A stretch of DNA of 64,000 nucleotides from CAZCEC01 sp964497615 (GTDB lineage: Bacteria > Chloroflexota > Anaerolineae > Anaerolineales > UBA6663): the NCBI GenBank assembly GCA_964497615.1, contig CAZCEC010000021.1, positions 1-64,000 of the forward strand, written 5' to 3'. Under the pieces are notes generated by a model. The model was given only the letters and a program-made list of their open reading frames with translations. It searched no databases and was not told the DNA's origin. Below are positions 15,226 to 23,829 of the stretch, piece after piece (the stretch's first letter is position 1; every line of letters starts with the position of its first letter). The translations under genes and the position numbers were made by a program.

Positions 15226-17400
15226 TCAGGTGGCCTGGCCCGGCTGCTTGCCGGCCGGCGGGGCGGCGGGCTTGCCCGCCGCCAGCGCCGCCACAGGCTG
15301 TTGGGCGGGCGGCAGGGCCGGCTTCTGGTCCTTGGGATACTCGATGCGCGGATGGAAGATGCCGCGGAGCGTACCAACAAATGACTCGCGAACCAGGGCC
15401 AGGTCGCGCACGGTGAGGCCGCTGTCGTCCAACTGCCCATCCGCCTGCCGGCTCTCAATGACGGTCTGTACCAGCTTGTCCACGTCGGCCTCCGACTTCG
15501 GCCGGTCGGCGCGCGCCCACGCTTCGCAGCCGTCGGCCAGCATCAGCAGCGCCGTCTCCCTGGTCTGCGGACGCGGGCCCGGATACGTGAACAAGCTGAT
15601 GTCAACCCTGGAGGCATCGCCGCCCGCCGCCTTCAGGGCGTTATTGTATTGATAGGTTGCCACCAGCGTGCCGTGGTGTTCGGGGATAAAGGCCCGCACC
15701 GCCGTCGGCAGTCGGTGCCGGCGCGCCATGTCCAACCCGTCCCGGATGTGCCCAATGATGATCCGGGCGCTCTCCAGCGGCTCCAGGGTTTCGTGGATGT
15801 TGATGCCTTCCAGTTGGTTCTCCACAAAGAATTGCGGGTGCAGCGCCTTGCCGCTGTCGTGATACAGCGCGCCCACCCGCGTCAGCATGGCGTTCGCACC
15901 AATCCGCTCGGCGGCCTGCTCGGCCAGGTTCGCCACCTGCAGGCTGTGCTGGTAGGTGCCCGGCGCATTGCGCAGGATGAATTGGAGCAAGGGGTGGTCC
16001 GGCCGCGCCAACTCGATCAGTTGCAGGCTGGTGGTGATGTCAAACAGCGTGCCCAGGGTGAAGAACCCTGCCAGGGTGAGGGAGGCCGACACCGCCCCGT
16101 TCAGCACCGCCGCGGCCAGCAGTTGCGCCAGGCCCAGCGGGTCCAGCGCCGGGTCGGCCAACCGGAACACCAGCAACACCATTACGTTAGTGACCGCCAC
16201 TGCCAGCCCGGCCCAAAAGAACTGATTCAGGCGCTCACCCCGGCCCACCGCGATGGGCGCCAGAATGCCGCCCAGCGCCATGTACACCGTAAGCTCCAAG
16301 CTGTTGCCGCCGATCACGCCGACCAGGATCGCCAGGGCCACCGCCATGAGCATGGCCAGGCTCGAACTGACAAACACCGTCAGCAGCAGCGACAGCGCGG
16401 CAGCCGGAAAAAGGAACGGCAGCACGGTCCGCTCCGGGACCATCAGCCGGGCCGCCAACAGGAAGGCGGCGAAGAGCAGTCCCAGCAGAAGTACCCGCCG
16501 CGGCTGGTCGCCAAAACCGGGCAGAAAGCGCGCCACGTACAGGATCACCAGCGCACCGATCAGCAGCACGGCCAGCGCCGCGCTGACCGGTTCGCGCCAA
16601 CTCGTCTCTGGCTCCAGCAGTCCCAACGCCGCCAGCGCCTCCACATCGGCGGCATTGACCACCTGCCCGCGGACTACCACCGCCTGTCCACGCACCAGAT
16701 GCCGCATTACCGGCTCCACGCTGTCGCGGGCCGCCTGGCGGGCTGCCTCCGTAGCCGCCGCGTTGTAATAGCTATTGGGTGAAATGAGGTTGGTCACGAG
16801 GGCGGTGACCACTTCCACCTGCGACTCGCTCAGGCTGACGCTGACGCGCGCGGGGATGGACCGGCGCACGTCGGCCACTTGGTCTTCGCGCACCTGGCTG
16901 CGCATGAGCTGTTCGAGCACCGTGAGCGCTTCTTCCTTCACGCTCTGCCAGGCGTTAGCGTCAAAGGTCAGCAGCAGCCGCGCTGCTTCGGCGGGCAATG
17001 CGATGCCCTCAATGGCCTCCAGATCGGCCTGGCGCAGGTCCTGGGCCGCAAAGGTATCGGCGCGGACGCTGTCAATGAAATCGACGACGTCGTGCAGCAG
17101 CAGCACTTGCTGCCGGGCCACACGCGCGTCCGGGGCATCATACACATCCGGCACCGCTGCGGCCGCCTCCGCGCGGGCGCGGTCGGTGAGGACTTCGCTG
17201 GTGAAGGAAAGGGGGATGGGCGCGAGGATGTCCTGCGTGGCCGACTGGCCCACGGTCACGTCCACGCCATCTGCCCCGCCGGCCGGCACCGCGACGATGG
17301 CCGCCGACGCCAGCCAAAAGGCTGCTACCAGCGCCCACACAAGCGCCACCCGCGCCCAGGGGCGAGTTGGCTGTTCGGGTGGGCGCGCCGTCAAGTCCAT
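15226..17400 (-). CDS. pgpH: 7TM-HD domain protein, PgpH-type cyclic-di-AMP phosphodiesterase
   Basis: This 724-residue membrane protein has an N-terminal helix, a large extracytoplasmic 7TMR-HDED domain (about 45-270), seven transmembrane helices (about 275-470) and a cytoplasmic HD domain with GALYHDSGKALHP, INIHETLEPLESARIIIGH and PEHHGT. PgpH proteins hydrolyse the osmolyte-linked second messenger c-di-AMP. Given the osmolyte genes elsewhere in the window a link is possible but not shown. The C-terminus is Pro/Ala-rich. It lies between yqeY (2-base gap) and ybeY. Confidence 0.9.
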   Translation of the reverse strand: MDLTARPPEQPTRPWARVALVWALVAAFWLASAAIVAVPAGGADGVDVTVGQSATQDILAPIPLSFTSEVLTDRARAEAAAAVPDVYDAPDARVARQQVLLLHDVVDFIDSVRADTFAAQDLRQADLEAIEGIALPAEAARLLLTFDANAWQSVKEEALTVLEQLMRSQVREDQVADVRRSIPARVSVSLSESQVEVVTALVTNLISPNSYYNAAATEAARQAARDSVEPVMRHLVRGQAVVVRGQVVNAADVEALAALGLLEPETSWREPVSAALAVLLIGALVILYVARFLPGFGDQPRRVLLLGLLFAAFLLAARLMVPERTVLPFLFPAAALSLLLTVFVSSSLAMLMAVALAILVGVIGGNSLELTVYMALGGILAPIAVGRGERLNQFFWAGLAVAVTNVMVLLVFRLADPALDPLGLAQLLAAAVLNGAVSASLTLAGFFTLGTLFDITTSLQLIELARPDHPLLQFILRNAPGTYQHSLQVANLAEQAAERIGANAMLTRVGALYHDSGKALHPQFFVENQLEGINIHETLEPLESARIIIGHIRDGLDMARRHRLPTAVRAFIPEHHGTLVATYQYNNALKAAGGDASRVDISLFTYPGPRPQTRETALLMLADGCEAWARADRPKSEADVDKLVQTVIESRQADGQLDDSGLTVRDLALVRESFVGTLRGIFHPRIEYPKDQKPALPPAQQPVAALAAGKPAAPPAGKQPGQAT

Positions 17401-17402
17401 CT

Positions 17403-17918
17403 TTAGCGCGTCAGCAGTTCCCGCACGACTTCGTTGACGAGCCGTCCGTCCGCCTGGCCCTTGGTGCGCGGCGTCAGCAGCTTCATCACCGCGCCCAACT
17501 GTTTGAGGTCGGTGGCGCCGGCTTCCGCGATGGCGGCCCGGGCCAGCGCCGCCACTTCCTCCCGCGAGAGCTGCTTGGGCAGGTAGGCTTCAATGATGCG
17601 CAGCTCGGCCTCGTTGGCGGCCACCAGATCGGCGCGGCCCGCCTTCTCGGCGTCGGCGATGGATTCGCGCCGCGACTTGGCCTCGCGCTGGATGACCGCC
17701 AGCGCCTCGGCTTCGTCGAGGCTAGTCTTGTCCAGGGCCGCCAACTGCGCCTCCGACAGCGCGCCCGCTTGCGCTTGGAGCTTGGCGGTGGCCGTGCGTT
17801 TCTCCAATTCGCCCTGGCGGATGCCGGCCAGAAGCTGGCGGAGCGCGGTCTTGCGCGTCTCGTCGCCCGCCTTCATGGCCTCGCGCAGGTCAGCGTTGAG
17901 TTGGTCCTTGATGGTCAT
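17403..17918 (-). CDS. yqeY: YqeY/GatB-related protein
   Basis: A 171-residue helical protein of the GatB/YqeY family, resembling the tail domain of the amidotransferase GatB that contacts tRNA. The signature segments are the N-terminal TIKDQLNADLREAMKAGDETRKTALRQLL and EAYLPKQLSREEV, then the GADLKQLG-like loop and RTKGQADGRLVNEVVRELL. The function is not firmly known. The start at 17918 fits the family N-terminus; upstream frame is not conserved-looking. It is four bases downstream of the HIT gene. Confidence 0.88.
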   Translation of the reverse strand: MTIKDQLNADLREAMKAGDETRKTALRQLLAGIRQGELEKRTATAKLQAQAGALSEAQLAALDKTSLDEAEALAVIQREAKSRRESIADAEKAGRADLVAANEAELRIIEAYLPKQLSREEVAALARAAIAEAGATDLKQLGAVMKLLTPRTKGQADGRLVNEVVRELLTR

Positions 17919-17922
17919 GGCG

Positions 17923-18267
17923 CTACCCAGGCGGCCAGTGCATGGCGCGCCCGCCCATAACGTGCACATGCAAGTGATGGACACTTTGCCCGGCGTCGGG
18001 CCCGGTATTGGCCACCAGCCGGAAGCCCCCGCCCAGCCCGGCTTCTGCGGCCAGCCGGGCCGCGGTCAGCAGGAGCGCCGCCAGCATTTCTCCGTCGTCC
18101 GGCCCGGCCTCGGCCACCGAGGCCAGGTGCCGGTTGGGCATCACCAGCAGGTGGGTGGGCGCGGCAGGGTTGATATCGCGGATGGCCGTCACCTGCTCAT
18201 CCTGGTAGACGATGGTGGCCGGTATCTCATGGGCAACGATCTTGCAGAACAGGCAGTTGGCGCTCAC
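17923..18267 (-). CDS. HIT-family nucleotide hydrolase (HinT-like)
   Basis: A 114-residue cytoplasmic purine nucleoside phosphoramidase of the histidine-triad family. CLFCKIVAHEIPATIVYQDE is the typical N-terminus and HHLHVHVMGGR the catalytic triad. It starts with GTG overlapping the lipoprotein stop (GTGA), so it is translationally coupled to it. Confidence 0.93.
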   Translation of the reverse strand: MSANCLFCKIVAHEIPATIVYQDEQVTAIRDINPAAPTHLLVMPNRHLASVAEAGPDDGEMLAALLLTAARLAAEAGLGGGFRLVANTGPDAGQSVHHLHVHVMGGRAMHWPPG

Positions 18268-18944
18268 GCTGGGTCCCTCACGACCACATTGTCGAAATAA
18301 ATCTCAACGCCGCCCTCGTCAAAGGTGCCGGCGATCAGCCCAATATCGCCCCGGTTCAATTCATCGTCGGTGAACTCTCCGACGGTTACGCCATTGACAG
18401 CGAGCGAGAACTGTTTGCCGGCGCAGGTGGCGGCCAGGGCGTTGCTGGCGTCGGGCTCCAGCCGCAGGGCGTCGGTCGGCTGGTAACTGCCTTCGGGCGG
18501 GCTGAGGATAGTCCGTACGTCGCGCACCACCTTGCCCAGGGCATAGTAGCCGTCGCTGCTCACAAAGAAGAAGTAGAAGCTGTTACTGCCATCCCCATGC
18601 CGTTCGTACCGGCACAACAAGCCATACTCGTTGTTGACGGGACCGGCCCCATAGAAGCTGTCCGCCTCCAGCCGCAGATCTGTGAGATTGAGACCTGGCC
18701 GGGCCCAGACGTTCACGCCCGGCTCCGCCACGGAAATGAGATAGCGGCCGTCAATGTAGTTGACGGTCATGTCGGCGCCGCTGTGCACGTCCCAGCCGCT
18801 GTCCGGGTTTGAAAAGTCATCCTGGAACAGCACGCCCGGCGCGGGCGGGGTGGCGCCGCCTCCGCTGCCGGTGCAGGCGGTAACGGCCAAGAGAACGGCA
18901 CAAATGACGAGCCAGCGCGCAGCCATCACAGCACCACTACTCAT
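18264..18944 (-). CDS. predicted lipoprotein with concanavalin-like fold
   Basis: This 226-residue protein has an N-terminal signal ending in a lipobox (LLAVTAC|TG), placing it on the outer face of the membrane. The mature part begins with a Gly/Pro linker, then LFQDDFSNPDSGWDV and repeated beta-strand segments. It ends with GDIGLIAGTFDEGGVEIYFDNVVVRD, a pattern shared by DUF1080/LamG-like jelly-roll domains in many Chloroflexota surface proteins. The substrate is unknown. Starts at 18944 or 18926 are both possible; the second gives the tighter signal peptide. A TACAAT box lies at 18963-18968 and no Shine-Dalgarno is present. Confidence 0.65.
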   Translation of the reverse strand: MSSGAVMAARWLVICAVLLAVTACTGSGGGATPPAPGVLFQDDFSNPDSGWDVHSGADMTVNYIDGRYLISVAEPGVNVWARPGLNLTDLRLEADSFYGAGPVNNEYGLLCRYERHGDGSNSFYFFFVSSDGYYALGKVVRDVRTILSPPEGSYQPTDALRLEPDASNALAATCAGKQFSLAVNGVTVGEFTDDELNRGDIGLIAGTFDEGGVEIYFDNVVVRDPA

Positions 18945-18977
18945 CGTCCGCTAAGCGAGTTCATTGTAACACGGGGC

Positions 18978-20453
18978 TCATTGGCCCAAACGGGCCAGCG
19001 CCTGGAGCGCCAGCCCGCCATAGAAGCCGTCCGGGTCCAGGGCCAGCGCATGGTTGAGGGCCGCCTCGGCCTGGGCGGTGTTGCCCTGGCGCGCATAGAG
19101 CTCACCCAGGTGGAAGTAGATGCTGGCCGATTGCCCATCCAGGGCCAGCGCCTTTTCGAGCATCTTCTGGCCGTTCACCAGGTCGCCCGTCAGCACCAGC
19201 GCGAAGCCCAATGCATCGGCGGCAGAGGCGTCGTCCGGCAGCATGCTGGCCGCCTGCCGCGCCGCCGGCAAACCCAGTTCGGCCACGTGATAGTCGTTAT
19301 CCAGGCAGAAGCGCGCCAGCAGCAGCCACCAGCGCCCGTCCGTCTCATCCAGGTTCACCGCGTCGGTCAGCCACTCTTCCGCCGACAGCAGGTCGCCCAC
19401 CGCCCCATAGGCTGCGCCGATCTCGGCCGCGATGGCGGGGTTCGTGGGGTCCAGCGCGAATGCCGCCTTCAAGTAGGTGAGGGCGGTCGCCGAGTCGCCC
19501 AGCCGCCGCCAGTACAGCCCGGTGAAGAATTGGGCCACCATCGAGTCCGGCGACAGCGCCAAGGCTTCCTCATAAGCTGAGAGGCCATCCTTGCCCTGCT
19601 GGTCCAGGGCCAATCCCAGGTAGGCCCACGCCTCGCCATACGTCGGGTCCAAGGTAACCGCGCGGGTCAGCGCCTCCTCGGCGAGGCGCCACTCGCCGAG
19701 CGTCTCAAAGGCATAGCCCACCTTGGCGAACGTCACCGCGTCGTCGCCCGTTGCCTGGCCGTCTCGGATCGCGTTGATGAGCAGTTGTGTCAAGGGCGCC
19801 AGTTCCGGCGAGAGCTCGGCGACGATGGCCAGCCGCGCGGGCGCATCGGCGGGCGAGGTGGCCGCCGTGAGCACTGCCAGGCGGTAATAGACCGTGGCAT
19901 CGCTGCCGCGCAGGCGCGCCAACGCATTCAAGGCGCCCACCGCCTCCGGGTAGCGGCCCGCCGCCTCGTAGTTGCGGGCCAGCCGCACCAGCAGGGCGTC
20001 GTCATCAGGCAGATCCGCCAGGGCCGTCTCCCATTGCTGCAAGGCTGCGCCCACGTCGCCCTGGCCCAAATAGGCATCGCCCAGCGCAATCCGGCGCGCG
20101 GCGGTCCAGCCGTCCAGGAGGGCGGCGGCATGGAGGAACTTGATGGCCTCTTCCCAGCGGCCGGCGGAAATGGCGGCCAGGCCAGCCCGGTTCTGCGCAT
20201 AGCCAGAGTAGGGCAGGCGGGCGGCGTTCTGGGCAAAGGCATCGGCCGCGGCCTGATAGTCCTCCTCGGCAGTGGCCGCCTGCCCGTTGACCAAGTTGAT
20301 GGCGATTGGGAGCACGATTGGCTGGAACCCGCACAGCGCGACCGCGAGGACGAGGACGGCGGCGCGCAACAGGCCAGCAGCGTCGCCAGGGGCGCTTTGG
20401 GCCTGGGGCGCGGATCTCCCTCGTGGGTTCTCAGACCGTGCAGGCTCGGTCAC
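18978..20453 (-). CDS. membrane-anchored TPR protein
   Basis: This 491-residue protein has an Arg/Pro-rich cytoplasmic N-terminus, one transmembrane helix (around 38-60) and about ten tetratricopeptide repeats on the outer side. Examples are EEALTRAVTLDPTYGEAWAYLGLALDQQGK and ALTYLKAAFALDPTNPAIAAEIGAAY. TPR arrays mediate protein contacts; no enzyme domain is visible. The GTG start at 20453 overlaps the response-regulator stop (GTGA), so the two are coupled and may act together. Confidence 0.75.
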   Translation of the reverse strand: MTEPARSENPRGRSAPQAQSAPGDAAGLLRAAVLVLAVALCGFQPIVLPIAINLVNGQAATAEEDYQAAADAFAQNAARLPYSGYAQNRAGLAAISAGRWEEAIKFLHAAALLDGWTAARRIALGDAYLGQGDVGAALQQWETALADLPDDDALLVRLARNYEAAGRYPEAVGALNALARLRGSDATVYYRLAVLTAATSPADAPARLAIVAELSPELAPLTQLLINAIRDGQATGDDAVTFAKVGYAFETLGEWRLAEEALTRAVTLDPTYGEAWAYLGLALDQQGKDGLSAYEEALALSPDSMVAQFFTGLYWRRLGDSATALTYLKAAFALDPTNPAIAAEIGAAYGAVGDLLSAEEWLTDAVNLDETDGRWWLLLARFCLDNDYHVAELGLPAARQAASMLPDDASAADALGFALVLTGDLVNGQKMLEKALALDGQSASIYFHLGELYARQGNTAQAEAALNHALALDPDGFYGGLALQALARLGQ

Positions 20454-20824
20454 GGCAGGCTCAACGCCGCGCGGACGTGCTGGCGCAGTTGGTCGGCCTG
20501 GACTGGCTTGTTCAGGTAGGCCAGGATGGGCTGGAGCGTGCCGATGAGCCGGTGGACCGGTTCGGCGTGGGAGGTCAGGACGATCACGGGCACCTTTTGG
20601 CGGCGGTCGCCCTTCAGGTGTTCGAGCACATCCCAGCCGCGCATGTCGGGCAGGTTGAGATCGAGAAAGATGAGGTCGGGCAAGGATTGTTTCAGGGCCG
20701 CCAGGGCCTCGCCGCCGGTGGTGACATGCACCAAATCCACCGGCAGGCTGCGCAGCCCGAGCCGCATTAATGACATGGTATCGGGGTCGTCCTCGACGAC
20801 GAGTACCCGGGGAAGTTGAGACAC
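20450..20824 (-). CDS. single-domain response regulator (receiver only)
   Basis: A CheY-like receiver of 124 residues with no output domain. The acidic pocket EDD, the phosphoacceptor Asp at about 55 (LIFLDLNLPD), the Thr in VIVLTSHAE and the Lys in YLNKPV are all present. The GTG start at 20824 has GGAG six bases upstream and is preferred to a TTG four codons earlier. No histidine kinase is adjacent. The coupled TPR protein is a candidate partner. Confidence 0.85.
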   Translation of the reverse strand: MSQLPRVLVVEDDPDTMSLMRLGLRSLPVDLVHVTTGGEALAALKQSLPDLIFLDLNLPDMRGWDVLEHLKGDRRQKVPVIVLTSHAEPVHRLIGTLQPILAYLNKPVQADQLRQHVRAALSLP

Positions 20825-20865
20825 GCCTGACTCCAAAACATGAGCAATGGACCGCGAACTTGCCG

Positions 20866-20871
20866 ATTATA
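20866..20871 (-). promoter_or_regulatory. -10 box upstream of the response regulator
   Basis: TATAAT on the minus strand lies 42 bases before the GTG start. An overlapping TATAGT on the plus strand (20868-20873) could serve the divergent permease gene. No clear -35 is present for either. Confidence 0.35.
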
Positions 20872-20927
20872 GTACACTCTCGTCGGCCGCCCGTGAACAA
20901 CCGGGTGTTCTCAGGAGTATTGCGTAC

Positions 20928-22010
20928 ATGCCGCCTCTCCTCCTCTACCTCCTCCGCCGGATTGTGGCCATCCCCTTCACGGTACTGGTCGTCACCGCCG
21001 CCCTATATGCCATCACCATGCAGGCGCCGCCCGAAGTGCGGGCCCAGCTGTATTTGTCCCGCACTGAGTTCACCCGCGGCAACATCTTCGAGCTCTCCAA
21101 GCGCGCCGCCGAGGAGCATGGCCTGTACGATCCGTATCCGGTGCAGTATGCCCGCTGGCTTGGCAAGTTGGTGGCCGGCGACTGGAGCTACAGCCCTTCT
21201 CTGCGAAGCGAGGTGCTTCCGGCGCTCCTCCAGCGTTCGGCCATCACGGCCGAGCTGACGCTCTACGCCATCCTGGTGTTCGTGCCGCTGGGCCTGATCG
21301 CGGGCGTGATCACGGCCGGCCGGCGGAGCCAGGGGCGCGATTTGGCGTTTCGCATGGTGGCTTTCGTGGCCACCGCGGTGCCGCCGTTCATTTTGGGTCT
21401 CCTGCTGCTCACGATCTTCTACGCCGGCTTGCGCTGGTTTCCGCCGGACCGGCTCAGCACCCCCATCACCATGGTGGTACGGTCGGACGAGTTCAGTGTC
21501 ATCACTGGCTTGATGACGGTGGATGGACTGCTGAATGGCCGGCTCGATGTGACCCTGGATGCCCTGAAGCATCTGGTCCTCCCCGTCGTCACCCTCGCCG
21601 CTGCGCACTGGGCCACCCTGGGCCGCGTGACCCGCCTGGCCGTGGTGGACGAGCTTCAAAAGGACTACATTATCTCGGCGCAGGCGCGCGGTCTGAACCC
21701 GCGCCGGGTGTTGTGGCGGCACGCGTTTCGCAACGCGGCCGTGCCCGCCCTGGCGACCAGCACCCTGGCCATGGCCACTTTGCTCACCGGCGTTTTTGTT
21801 GTGGAGATCGTCTTCAACCTGCACGGCGTGTCCGAGGTCGTCACCGCCTGGGCCCGTGACCCGTTCGCCATGCAGCGCATCCCCGATACACCGGCCGTTA
21901 TGGGGTTTGCGGTTTACAGCGTAATTGTCGTGCAAGTCTTGATGTTGTCCCTCGACCTGCTGCAAGCCGCGCTCAACCCGCGCTTCCGGGAAGGGTTGTT
22001 GAGCACATGA
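20928..22010 (+). CDS. ABC transporter permease, DppB/OppB type
   Basis: This 360-residue inner-membrane permease of the dipeptide/oligopeptide/nickel family has six transmembrane helices. The N-terminus LLYLLRRIVAIPFTVLVVTAALYAI and the EAA loop QKDYIISAQARGLNPRRVLWRHAFRNA match DppB. The ATG at 20928 has AGGAG ten bases upstream. It overlaps the next permease by four bases. Solute-binding protein and ATPase genes are not adjacent, so these subunits must come from elsewhere. Confidence 0.88.
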   Translation: MPPLLLYLLRRIVAIPFTVLVVTAALYAITMQAPPEVRAQLYLSRTEFTRGNIFELSKRAAEEHGLYDPYPVQYARWLGKLVAGDWSYSPSLRSEVLPALLQRSAITAELTLYAILVFVPLGLIAGVITAGRRSQGRDLAFRMVAFVATAVPPFILGLLLLTIFYAGLRWFPPDRLSTPITMVVRSDEFSVITGLMTVDGLLNGRLDVTLDALKHLVLPVVTLAAAHWATLGRVTRLAVVDELQKDYIISAQARGLNPRRVLWRHAFRNAAVPALATSTLAMATLLTGVFVVEIVFNLHGVSEVVTAWARDPFAMQRIPDTPAVMGFAVYSVIVVQVLMLSLDLLQAALNPRFREGLLST

Positions 22011-22948
22011 GAGACTTTGCGCGCTTTGCGCGCCGCCCCCTCAACGCCGTGGCCTTGGGGCTCCTGGCGCTCATGCTGCTCGTCGCTGTCCTGGCCCCGG
22101 TGCTGGCGCCTCAGCCGGACCCGGCCAACCCCAGTGCCTTCAAGCTCGTGGGCGTCATGTCGGATGAATTGCCCCGGCCGCCCAGCGAGACGTCTCCCCT
22201 GGGCACTGCGCCCGGCCAGTTGGATATCTATCACACGCTGGTCTGGGGCATGCGCACGGCATTCGTCTTTGGGCTCACCGTGGCCGGGCTAGCCGCGCTC
22301 ATTGGGATTAGCGTGGGCGCCGTCAGCGGATACATGGGCGGCTGGCTCGACGGGATTCTGATGCGCAGCACCGATGCCTTAATGAGCTTGCCCGTCTTCG
22401 CCGGGGTCTGGCTGATCGAGGTGCTCGTCCTGGGCCCAGGCATGGAGACCATGCCTGTGCTCCTGGACACACCCCTGACCCCGTTGCAGCGGGCCGCCTT
22501 TGCGTTTGACCTGAGCCCAGTGCTCGTGGGCCTGATCTTGTTCATGTGGATGCCGTACGCGCGGCTGACGAATGCCAACGTGCAACTGCTGAAGGATGCT
22601 GAATTCGTCACCGCGGCAAGGTCGGTGGGCGCGGGCGGTCTGCGCATCCTTGCCCGCCACCTGGTGCCCAACGCCATCGGGCCGGCCCTGGTGTTGCTGG
22701 CGCGTGACGTCGGCGGCGTGGTGGTGCTCGGCGCCGCCTTTACGTTCGTGGGCATGCCCGGCGGCGCGGAGTGGGGCACCCTGCTGGTGGTCGGCCGGTC
22801 ATGGATTCTGGGTACGCCCGGAAACCCGTTCGCTTACTGGTGGGCCTACATCCCGGCCACGGTTGCCCTCGTGCTGTTCAGCACCACGTGGAATCTCCTC
22901 GGCGACGGCCTAAACTCGTTTCTCAATCCCAAAACGGCTCGCGACTAG
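22007..22948 (+). CDS. ABC transporter permease, DppC/OppC type
   Basis: The second permease of the pair has 313 residues. The N-terminal NAVALGLLALMLLVAVLAPVLAP helix, the SPLGTAPGQLDIYHTLVWGMRTAF segment (usually PLGTDxxGRDxxSRxxxG) and the EAA loop AEFVTAARSVGAGGLRILARHLVPN identify the DppC family. The canonical GTD..GRD motif is altered to GTAPGQLD, so the pair is somewhat diverged. ATGA overlap links it to the upstream permease. etfB follows on its own promoter. Confidence 0.87.
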   Translation: MRDFARFARRPLNAVALGLLALMLLVAVLAPVLAPQPDPANPSAFKLVGVMSDELPRPPSETSPLGTAPGQLDIYHTLVWGMRTAFVFGLTVAGLAALIGISVGAVSGYMGGWLDGILMRSTDALMSLPVFAGVWLIEVLVLGPGMETMPVLLDTPLTPLQRAAFAFDLSPVLVGLILFMWMPYARLTNANVQLLKDAEFVTAARSVGAGGLRILARHLVPNAIGPALVLLARDVGGVVVLGAAFTFVGMPGGAEWGTLLVVGRSWILGTPGNPFAYWWAYIPATVALVLFSTTWNLLGDGLNSFLNPKTARD

Positions 22949-22963
22949 GCTCGCCACCAATGC

Positions 22964-22969
22964 TATAAT
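22964..22969 (+). promoter_or_regulatory. -10 box for etfBA
   Basis: A perfect TATAAT lies 66 bases upstream of the etfB ATG, 16 bases after the permease stop. The -35 region is weak. Confidence 0.5.
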
Positions 22970-23035
22970 GCATCCAGATTGCGCCGCGATGCACAATCCC
23001 CACGTCGCGGCCCTACCGCCGGAGGTCTGCGAGCT

Positions 23036-23827
23036 ATGCACGTCGTCGTCTGCGTCAAACAAACACCCGATTCAGCCGCCAAGATCAGCGTAGAGAACGG
23101 CCAGGCCGCCTGGGGTGATGCCGGGCTGGTGGTCAATCCCTGGGATGAGTACGCCATCGAGGAGGCCGTGCGCCTTAAGGAAAAGCATGGCGGCAAGGCG
23201 ACGGCCCTAAGCGTCGGCGCTGAGAGCGCCAAGGATGCGCTCAAGACTTGCCTGGCAATGGGCTGCGATGAGGCCATCCTGATCTCGGATGCCAGCTTCG
23301 CCGGTTCCGACGCCCTGGCGACGTCCTACATTCTCGCCAAAGCGATTGAGAAACTGGGCGATGTTGAAATCGTCCTGTTCGGCAAGCAGGCCATTGACGG
23401 CGACACCGGCCTCGTCCCCATTGGCGTTGCCCGGCGCCTGGGGTGGGCGCCCCTCACCTACACGATCAAAATCTCGGAACTGGACCCGGCCGCGAAGACC
23501 CTGCGGGTGGAGCGCCTGCTCGAGCAGGGTAAGCAGGTGGTCACCGCAAAGCTGCCCGCGGTGATTGGCACAGTCAAGGACATCAACGAGCCTCGCTATC
23601 CTTCCTTCATGGGCATCCGCAAGGCAGCCAAGGCCGTCATTCCCACCTGGAGCGCCGCCGATCTCGGCGCGGACCCGGCCCTCATCGGCGCCAACGGATC
23701 GGGCACGAGCTGGCCCAGCATCTATGGGCTGCCGGCCCGCGAGGGCGCGGCGGAAATGCTGGACGGCACGCCCGAGGAGGCCGCCGCCAAACTAGTTGAT
23801 CGGCTGCTGGCCGACAAGGTGATCTAG
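23036..23827 (+). CDS. etfB: Electron transfer flavoprotein, beta subunit
   Basis: A 263-residue subunit that binds AMP (or a second FAD in bifurcating types) and passes electrons from acyl-CoA dehydrogenases. Family motifs are the N-terminal VVVCVKQTPDS, NPWDEYAIEEAVRLKE, CDEAILISD, the adenine-binding FGKQAIDGDTGLVPIGVARRLGW and the recognition loop region NEPRYPSFMGIRKA. GGAGG lies ten bases upstream of the ATG at 23036. The etfA gene follows after two bases. Confidence 0.94.
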   Translation: MHVVVCVKQTPDSAAKISVENGQAAWGDAGLVVNPWDEYAIEEAVRLKEKHGGKATALSVGAESAKDALKTCLAMGCDEAILISDASFAGSDALATSYILAKAIEKLGDVEIVLFGKQAIDGDTGLVPIGVARRLGWAPLTYTIKISELDPAAKTLRVERLLEQGKQVVTAKLPAVIGTVKDINEPRYPSFMGIRKAAKAVIPTWSAADLGADPALIGANGSGTSWPSIYGLPAREGAAEMLDGTPEEAAAKLVDRLLADKVI

Positions 23828-23829
23828 CC

